A DNA stretch of 64,000 nt from Rhodococcus pseudokoreensis (GCF_017068395.1 NZ_CP070615.1:248001-312000); one strand, 5' to 3'; positions 52,736-63,890 are shown, counted from the stretch's first letter. Numbers and translations are program-made. The notes: generated from the letters alone by a model not told the origin.

Positions 52736-54322
52736 ATGGGGGCGGACGTGCCTGAGTACGGTGCCGGACTGAGTCGGCGCACCTTCTTCGCCGCTGCCGC
52801 AGGACTGGGCGGCCTCGCAGTGTCTGCCTGTACCCGCGAATCACCGTTTTCCGGACCCCATCCGGTCGATGCGAACGCCGTCTCGGCCGCCGAGGCAGCC
52901 CGCCCCCACACCGGCCGCACCGTCGACGCCGCCCTGGCCGCGCAGACCACCGACATCGACCTCGGCGGGATACAAGTGCGCACCTTCGCCTACGGCAACA
53001 CCGTTCCCGGGAAGATGATTCGGGCCAACGTCGGCGACGAGATAGCTGTCGCCCTCACCAACGGCCTCGTCCACGACACCTCCGTGCACTGGCACGGCAT
53101 TGCGCTGCGAAACGACATGGACGGGGCCAGCCCCGCCAGCCCCGACATCGGACCGGGTCGAAGCTTCACCTACCGTTTCTCGGTGCCGCATGCGGGTACC
53201 TACTGGGCGCACCCGCATGTCGGGCTCGACACCGACTACGGGCTGTATCTGCCCGTCATCGTCGACGACCCCGGCGGACCCGGAAATTACGACGCCGAGT
53301 GGATCGTCGTCCTCGACGACTGGACCGACGGAATCGGCCCCGGCCCCCGGCAGATCTTCTCGAACCTGCAGTCGGGCGGGATGGGGTCGATGGGCGGACC
53401 AGGCGGCATGGGTGGCATGGGGAACATGCCCGGGATGGGGGGAATGGGCGGCGGCTCGGATCAGAGCGGCGCCCCCACCTCGAGTGCGACGTCGAACGGG
53501 GTGGGCACCAGCAGCCTCCTGGGCGGCGACGCCGGCGACATCACCTACCCGTACTACCTGGTCAACGGGCGGCTCCCGACCGCACCGTCGACGTTCACGG
53601 CCACACCCGGTCAGCGTGTGCGGATCCGCATCATCAACGCCGGAGCCGACACCGCCTTCCGCATCGCCCTCGCCGGGCACACCATGACCGTCACCCACAC
53701 CGACGGCTACCCGATCACCCCGGTCGACGTCGACGCCCTCCTGCTCGGCATGGGCGAACGCTACGACGTGATCGTCACCGCCGGGGACGGCGTCTTCCCC
53801 CTTGTCGCGGCGGCCGAAGGCAAGATTGCTCACGCCCGGGCCTTGCTGCGTACCGGCGCCGGATCCGCACCCGACCCGGCATTCGCGCCCCGCGAACTCG
53901 GCGGCCGGGTCGGCACCGTGGACACCTTCGCCGCCGCCGACACCGTCCTTCTGCCCAAGGGACGCCCAGAGGTGAACCTCGCGGTGGATCTCGGCGGGGG
54001 CATGATGAGCTACCACTGGACCATCAACGGCCGCCCGTACGACCAGACCCAGCCATTGACGATCCGGCAAGGGCAGCACGCCCGCCTGACCTTCACGAAC
54101 ATGACCATGATGTGGCATCCGATGCACCTGCACGGGCACACCTTCCAGATCGTCAAACCCGACGGGACCCCCGGCCCCCGCAAGGACACCGCCATCGTTC
54201 TCCCGATGCGTTCGATCGCCGTGGACCTGGTCGCCGACAATCCCGGCGACTGGATGCTGCACTGCCACAACGCCTACCACCAGGAAGCAGGAATGATGAC
54301 CCGCCTCGACTACGACAGTTGA
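52736..54322 (+). CDS. Tat-exported multicopper oxidase, copy 2
   Basis: A ~528-aa oxidase with twin-Arg signal (LSRRTFFAAAAGLGGLAVSAC). Ligand motifs: HWHGIALRNDMDG, YWAHPHVG, HPMHLHGHTF and HCHNAYHQEAGM. The Met/Gly loop is longer than in copy 1 (GGMGSMGGPGGMGGMGNMPG...). Expected Cu(I) oxidase. The frame opens at GTG 52652, overlapping the SHOCT stop, but ATG 52736 gives a normal Tat n-region; either start is possible. Confidence 0.9.
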   Translation: MGADVPEYGAGLSRRTFFAAAAGLGGLAVSACTRESPFSGPHPVDANAVSAAEAARPHTGRTVDAALAAQTTDIDLGGIQVRTFAYGNTVPGKMIRANVGDEIAVALTNGLVHDTSVHWHGIALRNDMDGASPASPDIGPGRSFTYRFSVPHAGTYWAHPHVGLDTDYGLYLPVIVDDPGGPGNYDAEWIVVLDDWTDGIGPGPRQIFSNLQSGGMGSMGGPGGMGGMGNMPGMGGMGGGSDQSGAPTSSATSNGVGTSSLLGGDAGDITYPYYLVNGRLPTAPSTFTATPGQRVRIRIINAGADTAFRIALAGHTMTVTHTDGYPITPVDVDALLLGMGERYDVIVTAGDGVFPLVAAAEGKIAHARALLRTGAGSAPDPAFAPRELGGRVGTVDTFAAADTVLLPKGRPEVNLAVDLGGGMMSYHWTINGRPYDQTQPLTIRQGQHARLTFTNMTMMWHPMHLHGHTFQIVKPDGTPGPRKDTAIVLPMRSIAVDLVADNPGDWMLHCHNAYHQEAGMMTRLDYDS

Positions 54323-54437
54323 GGCGGTGACCAGTCATCGGCCCTGCACTGATCCCTCGACGAGACCCACCGAACGTCTAGAGCCTTCCCGTGGCAGCCA
54401 CGACACCGCCACCGGATCCGAGAAGGAGGTGAGAAGA

Positions 54438-54536
54438 ATGGGAATGACCATGATGGACATGATGATGATGTGTATGCGCATGATGGGCATAATGCCGCCG
54501 ATGATGAACATGCCGATGACTATGCCGCCCATGTGA
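54438..54536 (+). CDS. Ultra-Met-rich 32-residue micropeptide
   Basis: ATG 54438 follows GGAGGTGA, among the strongest SD sequences in the window, and opens a 32-aa frame with 18 Met (56%), one Cys and no aromatic residue: it starts MGMTMMDMMMMCMRMM and ends MNMPMTMPPM. It lies 115 bases after the second oxidase. The composition fits a Cu(I) thioether ligand or storage peptide (inference); no family is recognised. The antisense frame over it is hydrophobic but has no SD. Confidence 0.65.
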   Translation: MGMTMMDMMMMCMRMMGIMPPMMNMPMTMPPM

Positions 54537-54921
54537 CGCGATACTCGGCTAGAACTGCACATCCGTCACCCACGCCATCTCGCGAGCCTTCTCGGCGCGT
54601 GAACAGCCTGTTAGAGGCGCAGGCCAGGCGTATGTAGCCGAGGCAGTAGCGAGGGAGAGGGTCGTGTAGGAAGGGTCTCCGGGGCGTGAGGACCCCCGGG
54701 CAGCCCCACCAAGCGGTTTCCAGCCCTGCACGCCCACCACCCACGAACGGCCCCCTCCCCTTCGGAGGGGGCCTTCGTCGGGTCTCAGAGCTTCGCGACG
54801 GTGATATGGTGCGCGACCTCGACCTCCGCCCACATGCGGCCGCCACGCCCCACGGCCCACGCCCAGCATGCACGTTCGGGATCCCCAGCAGAGGGTTAGT
54901 GGGTGGTCATGGGTGTACATG
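54537..54921. other. Unexplained region with GC hairpins
   Basis: 385 bp with no gene I can support. A minus frame ending at 54549 (..YAWPAPLTGCSRAEKAREMAWV..) is open but unrecognised. It may be debris from the event that left the oxidase fragment to the right. Confidence 0.35.
54749..54773. terminator. GC-rich hairpin
   Basis: GGCCCCCTCC (54749-54758) pairs with GGAGGGGGCC (54764-54773) across CCTTC. It is followed by TTCGTCGG. It could terminate the oxidase/micropeptide transcript. Confidence 0.6.
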
Positions 54922-55237
54922 AACGGGGCGTCACCGGAGGTCATCTTGGAGGCCGAACTCGGAACAATGGGCTATGCCTGGTGGACCATCAACGATCGCC
55001 CCTACGATCACACCGCCCAATTGGCGATCCGTGAAGGTCGATGGGCCCGCCTGACTTTGTACGAACTTGACCATGATGGGCATCCCATGCACCGGCACGG
55101 ACACTGTCATCGTCCGGCCGATACGCTCTCTTGCGGTGAGGCTGATCGCGGAGGCCCCGGTCAACTGGATGGTTCACTGCCACAACGGATATCATCAGAA
55201 ACCGGGCATGGTGACCCGGCTGGACTACACCGGGTGA
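54922..55237 (+). pseudogene. 3' fragment of a third multicopper oxidase
   Basis: In one frame: SPEVILEAELGTMGYAWWTI, NDRPYDHTAQLAIREGRWAR and HPMHRHGH. After a deletion/frameshift near 55095 another frame gives DTVIVRPIRSLAVRLIAEAP, NWMVHCHNGYHQKPGMVTRL and DYTG, stop at 55237. It aligns with the C-terminus of the 52736-54322 oxidase but differs by many substitutions, so it is an old duplicate. Confidence 0.8.
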
Positions 55238-55249
55238 TCTCGGCTCGCC

Positions 55250-55594
55250 TCAGGAGCGGACGAGGCGGGCGATCGCGTCGGTGGCCTCTTTGATCTTCGC
55301 CTCCGCCTCTGGGCCGCCGGCGACCGCGGCGTCGACCACGCAGTGACTGATGTGGTCTTCGAGCAGTCCCATGGCGACGGCCTGCAAGGCCTTGGTCATC
55401 GCGGAGACCTGGGTGAGGATGTCGATGCAGTACTTGTCTTCCTCGACCATCCGCTGCAGTCCGCGGGCCTGGCCTTCGATCCGCTTGAGGCGCTTGAGGT
55501 AGGCGTCCTTTTCGGTGATGTAGCCGTGCGCGGCGTGGTCATGGCCGTCGGTCTCGGCGGGTGCCTGGGTGGCCGCGGGGGTGGGGGTGGCCAT
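55250..55594 (-). CDS. csoR: CsoR copper-sensing repressor, copy 2
   Basis: A 114-aa CsoR with C-H-C ligands Cys56, His81 and Cys85 and a longer N-terminus containing His (TDGHDHAAHGY) than copy 1. The core (RLKRIEGQARGLQRMV) is nearly identical to copy 1. ATG 55594 with AGGAGG. A CsoR-type dyad lies 44 bases upstream. Confidence 0.92.
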   Translation of the reverse strand: MATPTPAATQAPAETDGHDHAAHGYITEKDAYLKRLKRIEGQARGLQRMVEEDKYCIDILTQVSAMTKALQAVAMGLLEDHISHCVVDAAVAGGPEAEAKIKEATDAIARLVRS

Positions 55595-55617
55595 GGTGTC
55601 CTCCTGGAATCCGAGTG

Positions 55618-55785
55618 TCATGCCGAGCACCCCCGATTATGCCCGCCGGGGGTATCCCCGCTGGGAAGCGGGCCGTCGAGACGGCGGCCGACCGCCGCCG
55701 CGGCACACAGCACCGCGCACTTCACCGCCGCCCGGGTCGCGGGGTGCCGGGTGATCCGCATCAAGGTCGTTGCCATCGAGGACAT
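55618..55785 (-). CDS. 55-residue protein between copA and csoR
   Basis: ATG 55785 with AAGGAG opens a 55-aa frame: ATTLMRITRHPATRAAVKCA, then a small hydrophobic part (VLCAAAAVG) and a tail ending GGHNRGCSA with Cys/His. Its 3' half overlaps the CsoR-type site at 55638. Function unknown; position suggests a copper-operon small protein. Confidence 0.55.
   Translation of the reverse strand: MSSMATTLMRITRHPATRAAVKCAVLCAAAAVGRRLDGPLPSGDTPGGHNRGCSA
55638..55656. promoter_or_regulatory. CsoR-type operator of csoR copy 2
   Basis: On the minus strand GATACCCCCGGCGGGCATA, an imperfect dyad of the CsoR type 44 bases before the csoR ATG, inside the end of the 55-aa frame. Confidence 0.6.
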
Positions 55786-55822
55786 GGTCCTCTCCTTCCG
55801 GGACTGCATAGGGTAAAAGGGT

Positions 55823-55860
55823 GTGGGGTGGGCGGCGCCTGCACGCCCTGCCCACCCCAC
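55823..55860 (-). terminator. Hairpin after copA copy 2
   Basis: GTGGGGTGGGC (55823-55833) and GCCCACCCCAC (55850-55860) pair perfectly, with an inner GGCG/CGCC stem. It starts 25 bases beyond the copA stop on the minus strand. Confidence 0.75.
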
Positions 55861-55885
55861 CTCCTGGGTGCCTTTTCTGCCGCGG

Positions 55886-58153
<2,268 letters not shown>

Positions 58154-58179
58154 CGTGTCCTCCTCTCCGGTTCTCGCGG

Positions 58180-59124
58180 TCAGTGTCCGTGCCCGGCCGG
58201 GATCGGCTGCGGGGCGGCGGGCGCCGCGGCGCCGGAGCTCTGCCCGGCGGTCAGGGTGAATTCGGCGGTCCGCACCACTCCATCGTGCTGGAAATCCAGG
58301 AACAGGCGGTAGTCCCCGGCACTGGGGGTGGTGACAAAAAAGTCGATGCCCGGACCGGGGGCGGTGACCCCGTCACCGGGGTGCCCGTCCGGGTGCACGT
58401 GCAGGTACCCCAGGTCGGCGGCCCGCAACGCCACCAGGTGCCCGTACGCCCCGAGGTAGGGCTGCAGATCGGTGACGGGCTGCCCGCCGCGGCTCACCGA
58501 CAGCGTCACCTTCGACGCCTGACCGGGGGTGAGGGCGCCGTCGAGCGTGACGGTGTACCCGTCGACCGTGGTGGTCGCGGCCACCGGCGGCAGCGGCTGC
58601 GGATCATAGACACCGGCGACGTGCAGATCGGCACCCAGGGTCAGGCCGTCACCACCGTCGGGAGTGAAGTCGGCGAACACCCGGTACTCCCCGGCCCGGG
58701 TCAGATCGAGTGGAACGCTCCAGGTTCCGGCGGCATCGAGTACCGGGTGCACGTGCTGGAATCCGGCCATGTCGCGGCGCACCGCGATCAGGTGCAGTTG
58801 CTTGTCGTGGCTGTCGACGTAGCGGGTGACGGGCGCGCCGTCGGCATCGAGGATGCGGAACCGTAGTGGCACGTCCGCACCCGCCGGAACCTGCGCGGTG
58901 TCCAGTGCCAGGGTGTATCCGCTGTCGGTGACCATCAGTCCTCCCGGTGGATCGGCGACCGGTGCGCCCGCGGTGGAACCGGGTCCGGCGTCGTGAGTTG
59001 AGGTGTCATGGGTGTCGGCCGGTGTGGTGCCCTCGGGTCCGAAGGCGGCCCCGGCCCCGAGGGCGAGTGCGAAGACCGCGGCCAGGCCGACGGTGAATCC
59101 GGCGAACTTGCTCGTTGCGTTCAT
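58180..59124 (-). CDS. Exported protein of a copper operon, two beta-domains
   Basis: A 314-aa protein with an N-terminal signal/anchor ([20 protein letters not shown]), a Thr/His linker and two similar beta-sandwich-like repeats ([40 protein letters not shown]). Each repeat ends in an HVHP motif that could bind metal. It ends HGH. This plan is common next to CopA in actinobacteria, but I know no assigned function. Placed between copZ and copA. Confidence 0.75.
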   Translation of the reverse strand: MNATSKFAGFTVGLAAVFALALGAGAAFGPEGTTPADTHDTSTHDAGPGSTAGAPVADPPGGLMVTDSGYTLALDTAQVPAGADVPLRFRILDADGAPVTRYVDSHDKQLHLIAVRRDMAGFQHVHPVLDAAGTWSVPLDLTRAGEYRVFADFTPDGGDGLTLGADLHVAGVYDPQPLPPVAATTTVDGYTVTLDGALTPGQASKVTLSVSRGGQPVTDLQPYLGAYGHLVALRAADLGYLHVHPDGHPGDGVTAPGPGIDFFVTTPSAGDYRLFLDFQHDGVVRTAEFTLTAGQSSGAAAPAAPQPIPAGHGH

Positions 59125-59161
59125 CGTGGGGAATCTCCTGTCCGGGTCGTGTGTAGGCCAG

Positions 59162-59368
59162 TCAGCCGGCGAGCTGGTATCCGGCCTCGTCGACGGCCTG
59201 GGCGAGGGCCGCCTGCTCGATCGGGGTTTCGGAGTCGATATCGACCCGCCCGCTCGCGAGGTCGACATCCACGGCGGTGACGCCGGGGAGGTTGCCGATC
59301 TCGCCGCGGACCGAGGAGACACAGTGGCCGCAGGTCATTCCGGTGACGGTGACGGTGGTGGTGCTCAT
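59162..59368 (-). CDS. copZ: CopZ-like copper chaperone
   Basis: A 68-aa minimal HMA protein: MSTTTVTVTGMTCGHC (Cys13/Cys16), ending DEAGYQLAG. Normal CopZ length, unlike the Cys-tailed copy at 35569. First gene of the minus-strand copA unit; a CsoR-type site lies 62 bases upstream. Confidence 0.9.
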   Translation of the reverse strand: MSTTTVTVTGMTCGHCVSSVRGEIGNLPGVTAVDVDLASGRVDIDSETPIEQAALAQAVDEAGYQLAG

Positions 59369-59429
59369 CGATGTCCTTCTTCCTTCGGTTCGGAATGCGA
59401 TCGAGGTCGTCGCGCATCTACAGATTTAC

Positions 59430-59448
59430 CATACCCCCCTACCGTATG
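59430..59448. promoter_or_regulatory. CsoR-type operator of copZ
   Basis: CATACCCCCCTACCGTATG, an inverted repeat with GTATG/CATAC arms, 62 bases before the copZ ATG. A weaker half-like copy (CATACCCCCCGGTGGTGTC) starts at 59485. Confidence 0.65.
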
Positions 59449-59888
59449 CAACAGCGGAGTGCCCTTACCTGCGTCACTCCGGGTCATACCCCCCGGTGGT
59501 GTCCTCGACGCCGCGGAGGCGCTGGGTGTGGCGCAGCGCGATCGGGGGAGGGCGAGGTCAGTCCGTGGCGTCGGGCAGGTTTCGGCCGATCCGATCGATT
59601 CCCGTGACGCGCCCGTCCTGGCGAGGTTCGCGGGTCTGAGTTCCTTGGCGCACCCGTCTCGGGGAGGGGTGGCTTCGGTGCGGCCTACACCGCAAGCCTG
59701 GGCAGGGGAGCGGTCCGCAGCGCTCACTCCGATGGAAACGCCGGGTGGGTACGGATCGCCGATATGCCGCCTGATGGAAATCGGCAGGAGCTCGAAGGGC
59801 CGTCCGTGGGGCGGGTTGTCGCGCCGCAGTCAGGCTTTGTGAACGGAACAATTTCGGCGACGTCAAAGTTACCTCTTGCGTTCTCTAC
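59449..59888. other. Intergenic region without recognised gene
   Basis: About 440 bp between copZ and the next CsoR-type site. A plus frame (~59492-59842, VLDAAEALGVAQRDRGRARS..) is open but has no start signal or recognisable family. Confidence 0.4.
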
Positions 59889-59906
59889 TATACCCCCCTA
59901 CGGTAT
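59889..59906. promoter_or_regulatory. CsoR-type operator upstream of MFS exporter
   Basis: TATACCCCCCTACGGTAT, a CsoR-like dyad, precedes the small frame at 59951 and the MFS gene at 60111. A further half-site (GATACCCCCCACCCG) is near 60081. Confidence 0.6.
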
Positions 59907-59950
59907 TCGATATTCATAGTGGAAACGACCAGCATCTAGGAGGGGCGACG

Positions 59951-60043
59951 ATGTGCACAGAAGGTGAGTTTCGACTCGAAAGATATGGGGACACTGGAGG
60001 GTTTGCGACGATCCGAGGGTGGGGGAATCGATGTTGTGGGTAG
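59951..60043 (+). CDS. Possible 30-residue Cys leader peptide
   Basis: ATG 59951 follows AGGAGGGG and opens a 30-aa frame MCTEGEFRLERYGDTGGF... ending NRCCG. It lies between a CsoR-type operator and the MFS gene (67-base gap). The strong SD and terminal Cys pair suggest a translated leader, perhaps sensing Cys/Cu, but there is no homology support. Confidence 0.4.
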   Translation: MCTEGEFRLERYGDTGGFATIRGWGNRCCG

Positions 60044-60110
60044 CCGCGCCACTGCGCTCGGCCTCGTTCACATCACGTTAGATACCCCCCACCCGTAAGG
60101 ACGGATAGTC

Positions 60111-61538
60111 ATGTCTACCCCGACATCATCGACACGCAAGTGGTGGGCGCTGGCGCTGATCGCCGCTGCCCAATTCATGGTCATCATGGACACCTCCATC
60201 ATCGGCATCGCATTACCGAAAATGCAGACCGACCTCGGCTTCTCCCAGGAGAACCTGACCTGGGTGTTCAACGCCTACGTCATCGCCTTCGGCGGACTAC
60301 TCCTGCTCGGCGGCCGCCTGTCCGACCTGTGGGGCGCCAGACGCATCTTCGCCACCGGCTGGCTGATTCTGCTCGTCGGATCGATCACCGCCGGCGCCGC
60401 CGGGAACGTCGGCACCGAACTGGCCGGACGCGCCGTCCAGGGCGCCGGCGCCGCACTGATCGCCCCCTCCGCGCTGACCCTGCTGATGATGCTGTTCGGC
60501 TCCACCCAGCAGGAACTGACCAAAGCCCTCGCCGTCTACGGCGCCGCCGCACCCGCCGGCGGCACCGCCGGAGTGTTCCTGGGCGGGGTGATCACCGAAT
60601 ACCTCAGCTGGCCATGGGTGTTCTACATCAACATCCCCATCGCCGTCATCGCCCTCGCTGTGACACCCCTGCTGATGCCCAACGCGCCTGCCCGATCCGG
60701 TTCGATCGACCTCCTCGGCGCCCTGACCGTCACCGCCGGACTGGCGCTCGCCGTCTACTCCATCGTCCGGGCCCCGGAGGTCGGCTGGGATGCGGGTCAA
60801 ACCTGGGGATACCTCGCCGTTTCCGCGGTGTTGCTGGGCGCATTCGTACTCATCCAGTCCCGCCGCCGCGAACCCCTGATGCGTTTGGGGATCTTCACCG
60901 CCCCCAACCTCGCCGCAGCGAACATCGCCCAACTACTGCTCGGCGCGGCGTGGATCCCGATGTGGTTCTTCCTGAACCTGTACCTGCAGCAGGTACTCGG
61001 CTACAGCGCATTCCCCGCCGGCGCAGCACTACTGCCGATGACCACGCTGATCATGCTCGGCATGATCGTCATCGCCCCGCGGGCGATGGGACGGTTCGGG
61101 GCGAAACCGATGATCGTGACCGGTTTGAGCGTGCTCGCGGCAGGGCTCGGGTGGATGGCCCTGGTCCGGCCCACCGGCAACTTCTGGGTCGACGTGCTGC
61201 CCGCCTCCCTCGTGGCAGCGGCCGGTATGTCGCTCGCCTTCATCCCCTCGCTGGGCACGGCGATCTCCGCCGCACGCCCCGAAGAGGGCGGATTGGCGTC
61301 GGGCATCGTCAACGTCAGCTACCAGGTCGGCTCGGCTCTCGGCCTGGCGGCCATGACCGCCGTCGCCGCCGCGTTCGGCGCAAACCAGGTCGGTGACCTG
61401 CCGGAACTGACCAACGGGTTCTCCGCTGCCTTCCTCGGCGCCGCCGTCATCGCCCTGGCCGGTGCGGGCATCACCGCGGTTACCATGCGGACCCCGATCG
61501 CCCAATCGGAGGTGGCACCGGAAACTGTGCTCAACTAG
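60111..61538 (+). CDS. DHA2-type MFS multidrug exporter
   Basis: A 475-aa transporter of the EmrB/QacA group: FMVIMDTSIIGIALPKMQTD in helix 1, GGRLSDLWGARRIFATG (A-motif), GRAVQGAGAALIAPSALTL (C-motif region) and WPWVFYINIPIAVIAL. The likely 14 helices argue for drug export. AAGGA precedes the ATG. Promoter carries CsoR-type sequences, unusual for a drug pump and suggestive of copper or copper-ligand export. Confidence 0.9.
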   Translation: MSTPTSSTRKWWALALIAAAQFMVIMDTSIIGIALPKMQTDLGFSQENLTWVFNAYVIAFGGLLLLGGRLSDLWGARRIFATGWLILLVGSITAGAAGNVGTELAGRAVQGAGAALIAPSALTLLMMLFGSTQQELTKALAVYGAAAPAGGTAGVFLGGVITEYLSWPWVFYINIPIAVIALAVTPLLMPNAPARSGSIDLLGALTVTAGLALAVYSIVRAPEVGWDAGQTWGYLAVSAVLLGAFVLIQSRRREPLMRLGIFTAPNLAAANIAQLLLGAAWIPMWFFLNLYLQQVLGYSAFPAGAALLPMTTLIMLGMIVIAPRAMGRFGAKPMIVTGLSVLAAGLGWMALVRPTGNFWVDVLPASLVAAAGMSLAFIPSLGTAISAARPEEGGLASGIVNVSYQVGSALGLAAMTAVAAAFGANQVGDLPELTNGFSAAFLGAAVIALAGAGITAVTMRTPIAQSEVAPETVLN

Positions 61539-61558
61539 TACCTAGTGCCGCAACCGAT

Positions 61559-61593
61559 CTGGTGGGATTCGGACAATGTCCGAATCTCACCAG
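61559..61593. terminator. 35-bp near-perfect palindrome between convergent genes
   Basis: CTGGTGGGATTCGGACA, a single A, TGTCCGAATCTCACCAG: 17-bp arms with one G-T wobble. It lies between the stops of the two convergent MFS genes, so a bidirectional terminator is the simplest reading. The one-base centre would open into a small loop in RNA. Confidence 0.65.
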
Positions 61594-61639
61594 CACGCAC
61601 GCGCGGGGCGAACCGTGGGAGCTGGCGATCGTAGGAGGC

Positions 61640-62827
61640 TCAGTGGCATGCGGAGTCGGGTTGCTGGCCGCGGCTGCGTCGTGTCAACACCGATGGGGAT
61701 GCCGCGACAAGCACCGCCAGCACCGCATACCCGGCGGTGAGGGTGGCGGCGGCGGCCGCGCAGGCGACCAGCAACGGGCCGCCCGCGTCGCCGAGTTCCC
61801 GGCCGATCTCCGCGGCCCCCATCGTCTGTCCCATCCGTTCTGGTGGTGTCGAGGTGGCCAGGGCCGCGAAGGCCAGCGGGGTGATCAGCCCGGTCCCGGT
61901 CCCGATCCCGACCGCGGCCAGCAGCACCCCGGCCAGACCGGGCAGCATCGCGCAACCCAGCCCCGCGCCGGCGAGAAGGAGGCCGGCGGTGATCCCGGTG
62001 CCAGCGGAGAGCCTGCCCGCGTCCCATGCCCGGCCCACGCGGGGCTGCACCACCGCAGCGCACGCCGCCAGCACCGAGACCGCGGCGCCGGTCACGACCG
62101 GACAGAGCCCGGCGGCGGCCCCGGAGACGGGCAGAAAACCCACCCCGACCGACAGGGCGGCGGTCGCCGCGGCCAGCGCGGCGGTCGACCGCAGGAACGA
62201 TCCCTCCGACAGGCGGCGGACCAGGTCCACCACCGTCTGCCGGGACCGCGGCAGCGGCGGCACCGACGGCACCGCCCACCCCGCCCATATCGCGACCACC
62301 GCTGCGAGGACCGCCATGACCGCGAACAGCAGCGGCAGCCCACCCGCCCAGACCACGGCGCCGCCGAGCAGCGGGCCCAGGGTGTAGCCGATGCTCTTGT
62401 AGAACCCGTAGCTGCCGAATGCGCTGCCCTGCTTCGCTTTCGGGTTCATTCGGGCGACCAGGGCGCTGGCCGCGGGTGAGAACGCGGACGCCCCCGCCCC
62501 CTGCCCGAGCCGGGCCAGCCACAGCCAGCCCGGATCATCGACCACCACGAACACCGCGGACGCGAGAGCGAACGCGATCAGGCCACCGATCAACACCGGA
62601 CGGGCACCGACCCGGTCCGCGATCGACCCGAATACGGGCTTGAGGACGACCTCGGCGCCGTCGTAGAGGGCCAGCAGCACACCCAGATACAGCAACGACC
62701 CACCGAGATCCCCGGTTGCCGAACCCAGATTCGCCGCGATCCCGTGCGCACCGAACGCGGTGGTGAAACCCGCCGCGTACAGCGGCCACATCCGCCGCCG
62801 CGGTAACACCGCCGGCGCGCCACACAC
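61640..62827 (-). CDS. MFS exporter
   Basis: A ~395-aa, 12-helix transporter: PLYAAGFTTAFGAHGIAANL in helix 1, GSIADRVGARPVLIGGL (A-motif) and RLGQGAGASAFSPAASALVA. The start is uncertain: GTG 62827 or ATG 62791. It follows the CDF gene by 25 bases on the same strand and is probably co-transcribed. Substrate unknown. Confidence 0.85.
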   Translation of the reverse strand: MCGAPAVLPRRRMWPLYAAGFTTAFGAHGIAANLGSATGDLGGSLLYLGVLLALYDGAEVVLKPVFGSIADRVGARPVLIGGLIAFALASAVFVVVDDPGWLWLARLGQGAGASAFSPAASALVARMNPKAKQGSAFGSYGFYKSIGYTLGPLLGGAVVWAGGLPLLFAVMAVLAAVVAIWAGWAVPSVPPLPRSRQTVVDLVRRLSEGSFLRSTAALAAATAALSVGVGFLPVSGAAAGLCPVVTGAAVSVLAACAAVVQPRVGRAWDAGRLSAGTGITAGLLLAGAGLGCAMLPGLAGVLLAAVGIGTGTGLITPLAFAALATSTPPERMGQTMGAAEIGRELGDAGGPLLVACAAAAATLTAGYAVLAVLVAASPSVLTRRSRGQQPDSACH

Positions 62828-62852
62828 TTCCGATACGTCCAGGCGTGGCGGG

Positions 62853-63890
62853 TCAGTGCCGGCCGGCGGCGACGGGGCTGTGCGCCGGGTAGGCGTGGAC
62901 CAGCGCGGTGGACAGTTTCGGGACGGCGTGGGTGAGGGTGTGTTCGGCCTCGTGTGCCAATCGGTGGGCGTCGGCCAGGCTGGTGTCGGGGTCGATGTCG
63001 AGCTCGACGTCCGCGTGCAGCCGGTGCCCGATCCACCGCATCCGCACGCTGCGCACACTGCGCACCCCAGGGTCGGCGGACAGTGAGCCCTCGGCGGCAT
63101 CGACGAGTTCGGGGTCGACCCCGTCCATCAGCCGGCGGAACACATCGCGCACCGCGGTACGCAGCACGGCGAGGATCGCCACGGTGATGACCAGTCCGAC
63201 GATCGGGTCGGCAAGCGGGAAGCCGAGCGCCACGCCGCCGGCGCCGAACAGCACGGCCAGGGAGGTGAATCCGTCGGTGCGGGCGTGCAATCCGTCGGCG
63301 ACCAGCGCCGCAGAGCCGATCTGACGGCCGACCCGGATGCGGTAGAGGGCGACGAGTTCGTTGCCGATAAATCCGACGAGCCCGGCCGCGGCGACCCACC
63401 CCAGGTGCTCGATCGGGACGGGGTTGATCAGCCGGCGCACCGCCTCGACCCCGGCGATCACTGCGGACAGGGTGATCATCGCGACGACGAACAACCCGGC
63501 CAGGTCCTCGGCCCGCCCGAAACCGTAGGTGTAGCGGCGGGTCGCCGCCCGACGGCCGAGCGCGAACGCGATCCACAGCGGGATCGCCGTCAGGGCATCG
63601 GAGAAGTTGTGCACCGTGTCCGCCAACAGCGCCACCGACCCGGACACCGCCACGATCACCAACTGCGCGATCGCGGTGACACCCAGGACGACCAGGCTGA
63701 TCTTGACCGCCCGGATACCGATGGCACTGGACTCGAGGGCATCATCGACACTGTCCGCGGCGTCGTGACTGTGCGGGGCGAACACCTCCCGCACCGCGGC
63801 ACCGAACCGGCCACCATGCCCGCGCCCATGCCCATGCCCGTGGCCGTGGCCGTGTGTGGCATGGGCAGGGGCACCTTTCAGGTGACTCAT
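62853..63890 (-). CDS. CDF-family divalent metal exporter
   Basis: A 345-aa cation diffusion facilitator. The His-rich N-terminus (HATHGHGHGHGHGRGHGG) is followed by six helices with site-A residues in HNFSDAL and DGLHARTDG, and a C-terminal ferredoxin-like domain. CDFs exchange Zn(II), Co(II) or similar for protons; copper is not a usual substrate. The ATG overlaps the previous stop (ATGA). Confidence 0.9.
   Translation of the reverse strand: MSHLKGAPAHATHGHGHGHGHGRGHGGRFGAAVREVFAPHSHDAADSVDDALESSAIGIRAVKISLVVLGVTAIAQLVIVAVSGSVALLADTVHNFSDALTAIPLWIAFALGRRAATRRYTYGFGRAEDLAGLFVVAMITLSAVIAGVEAVRRLINPVPIEHLGWVAAAGLVGFIGNELVALYRIRVGRQIGSAALVADGLHARTDGFTSLAVLFGAGGVALGFPLADPIVGLVITVAILAVLRTAVRDVFRRLMDGVDPELVDAAEGSLSADPGVRSVRSVRMRWIGHRLHADVELDIDPDTSLADAHRLAHEAEHTLTHAVPKLSTALVHAYPAHSPVAAGRH

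Noticed and set aside
54335..54562. Minus-strand hydrophobic frame opposite the Met-rich peptide
   Set aside because: Its Ile/Met-rich look is the complement of ATG-rich codons; it has no ribosome site, while the plus frame has GGAGGTGA.
59003..59842. Plus-strand 279-residue frame over copZ and its promoter
   Set aside because: Its first part is antisense to an exported copper protein and copZ; the rest has no recognisable domain or ribosome site.
61559..61593. 35-bp palindrome as a transposon terminal repeat or attachment site
   Set aside because: No transposase nearby and no second copy seen; its place between convergent stops fits a terminator.
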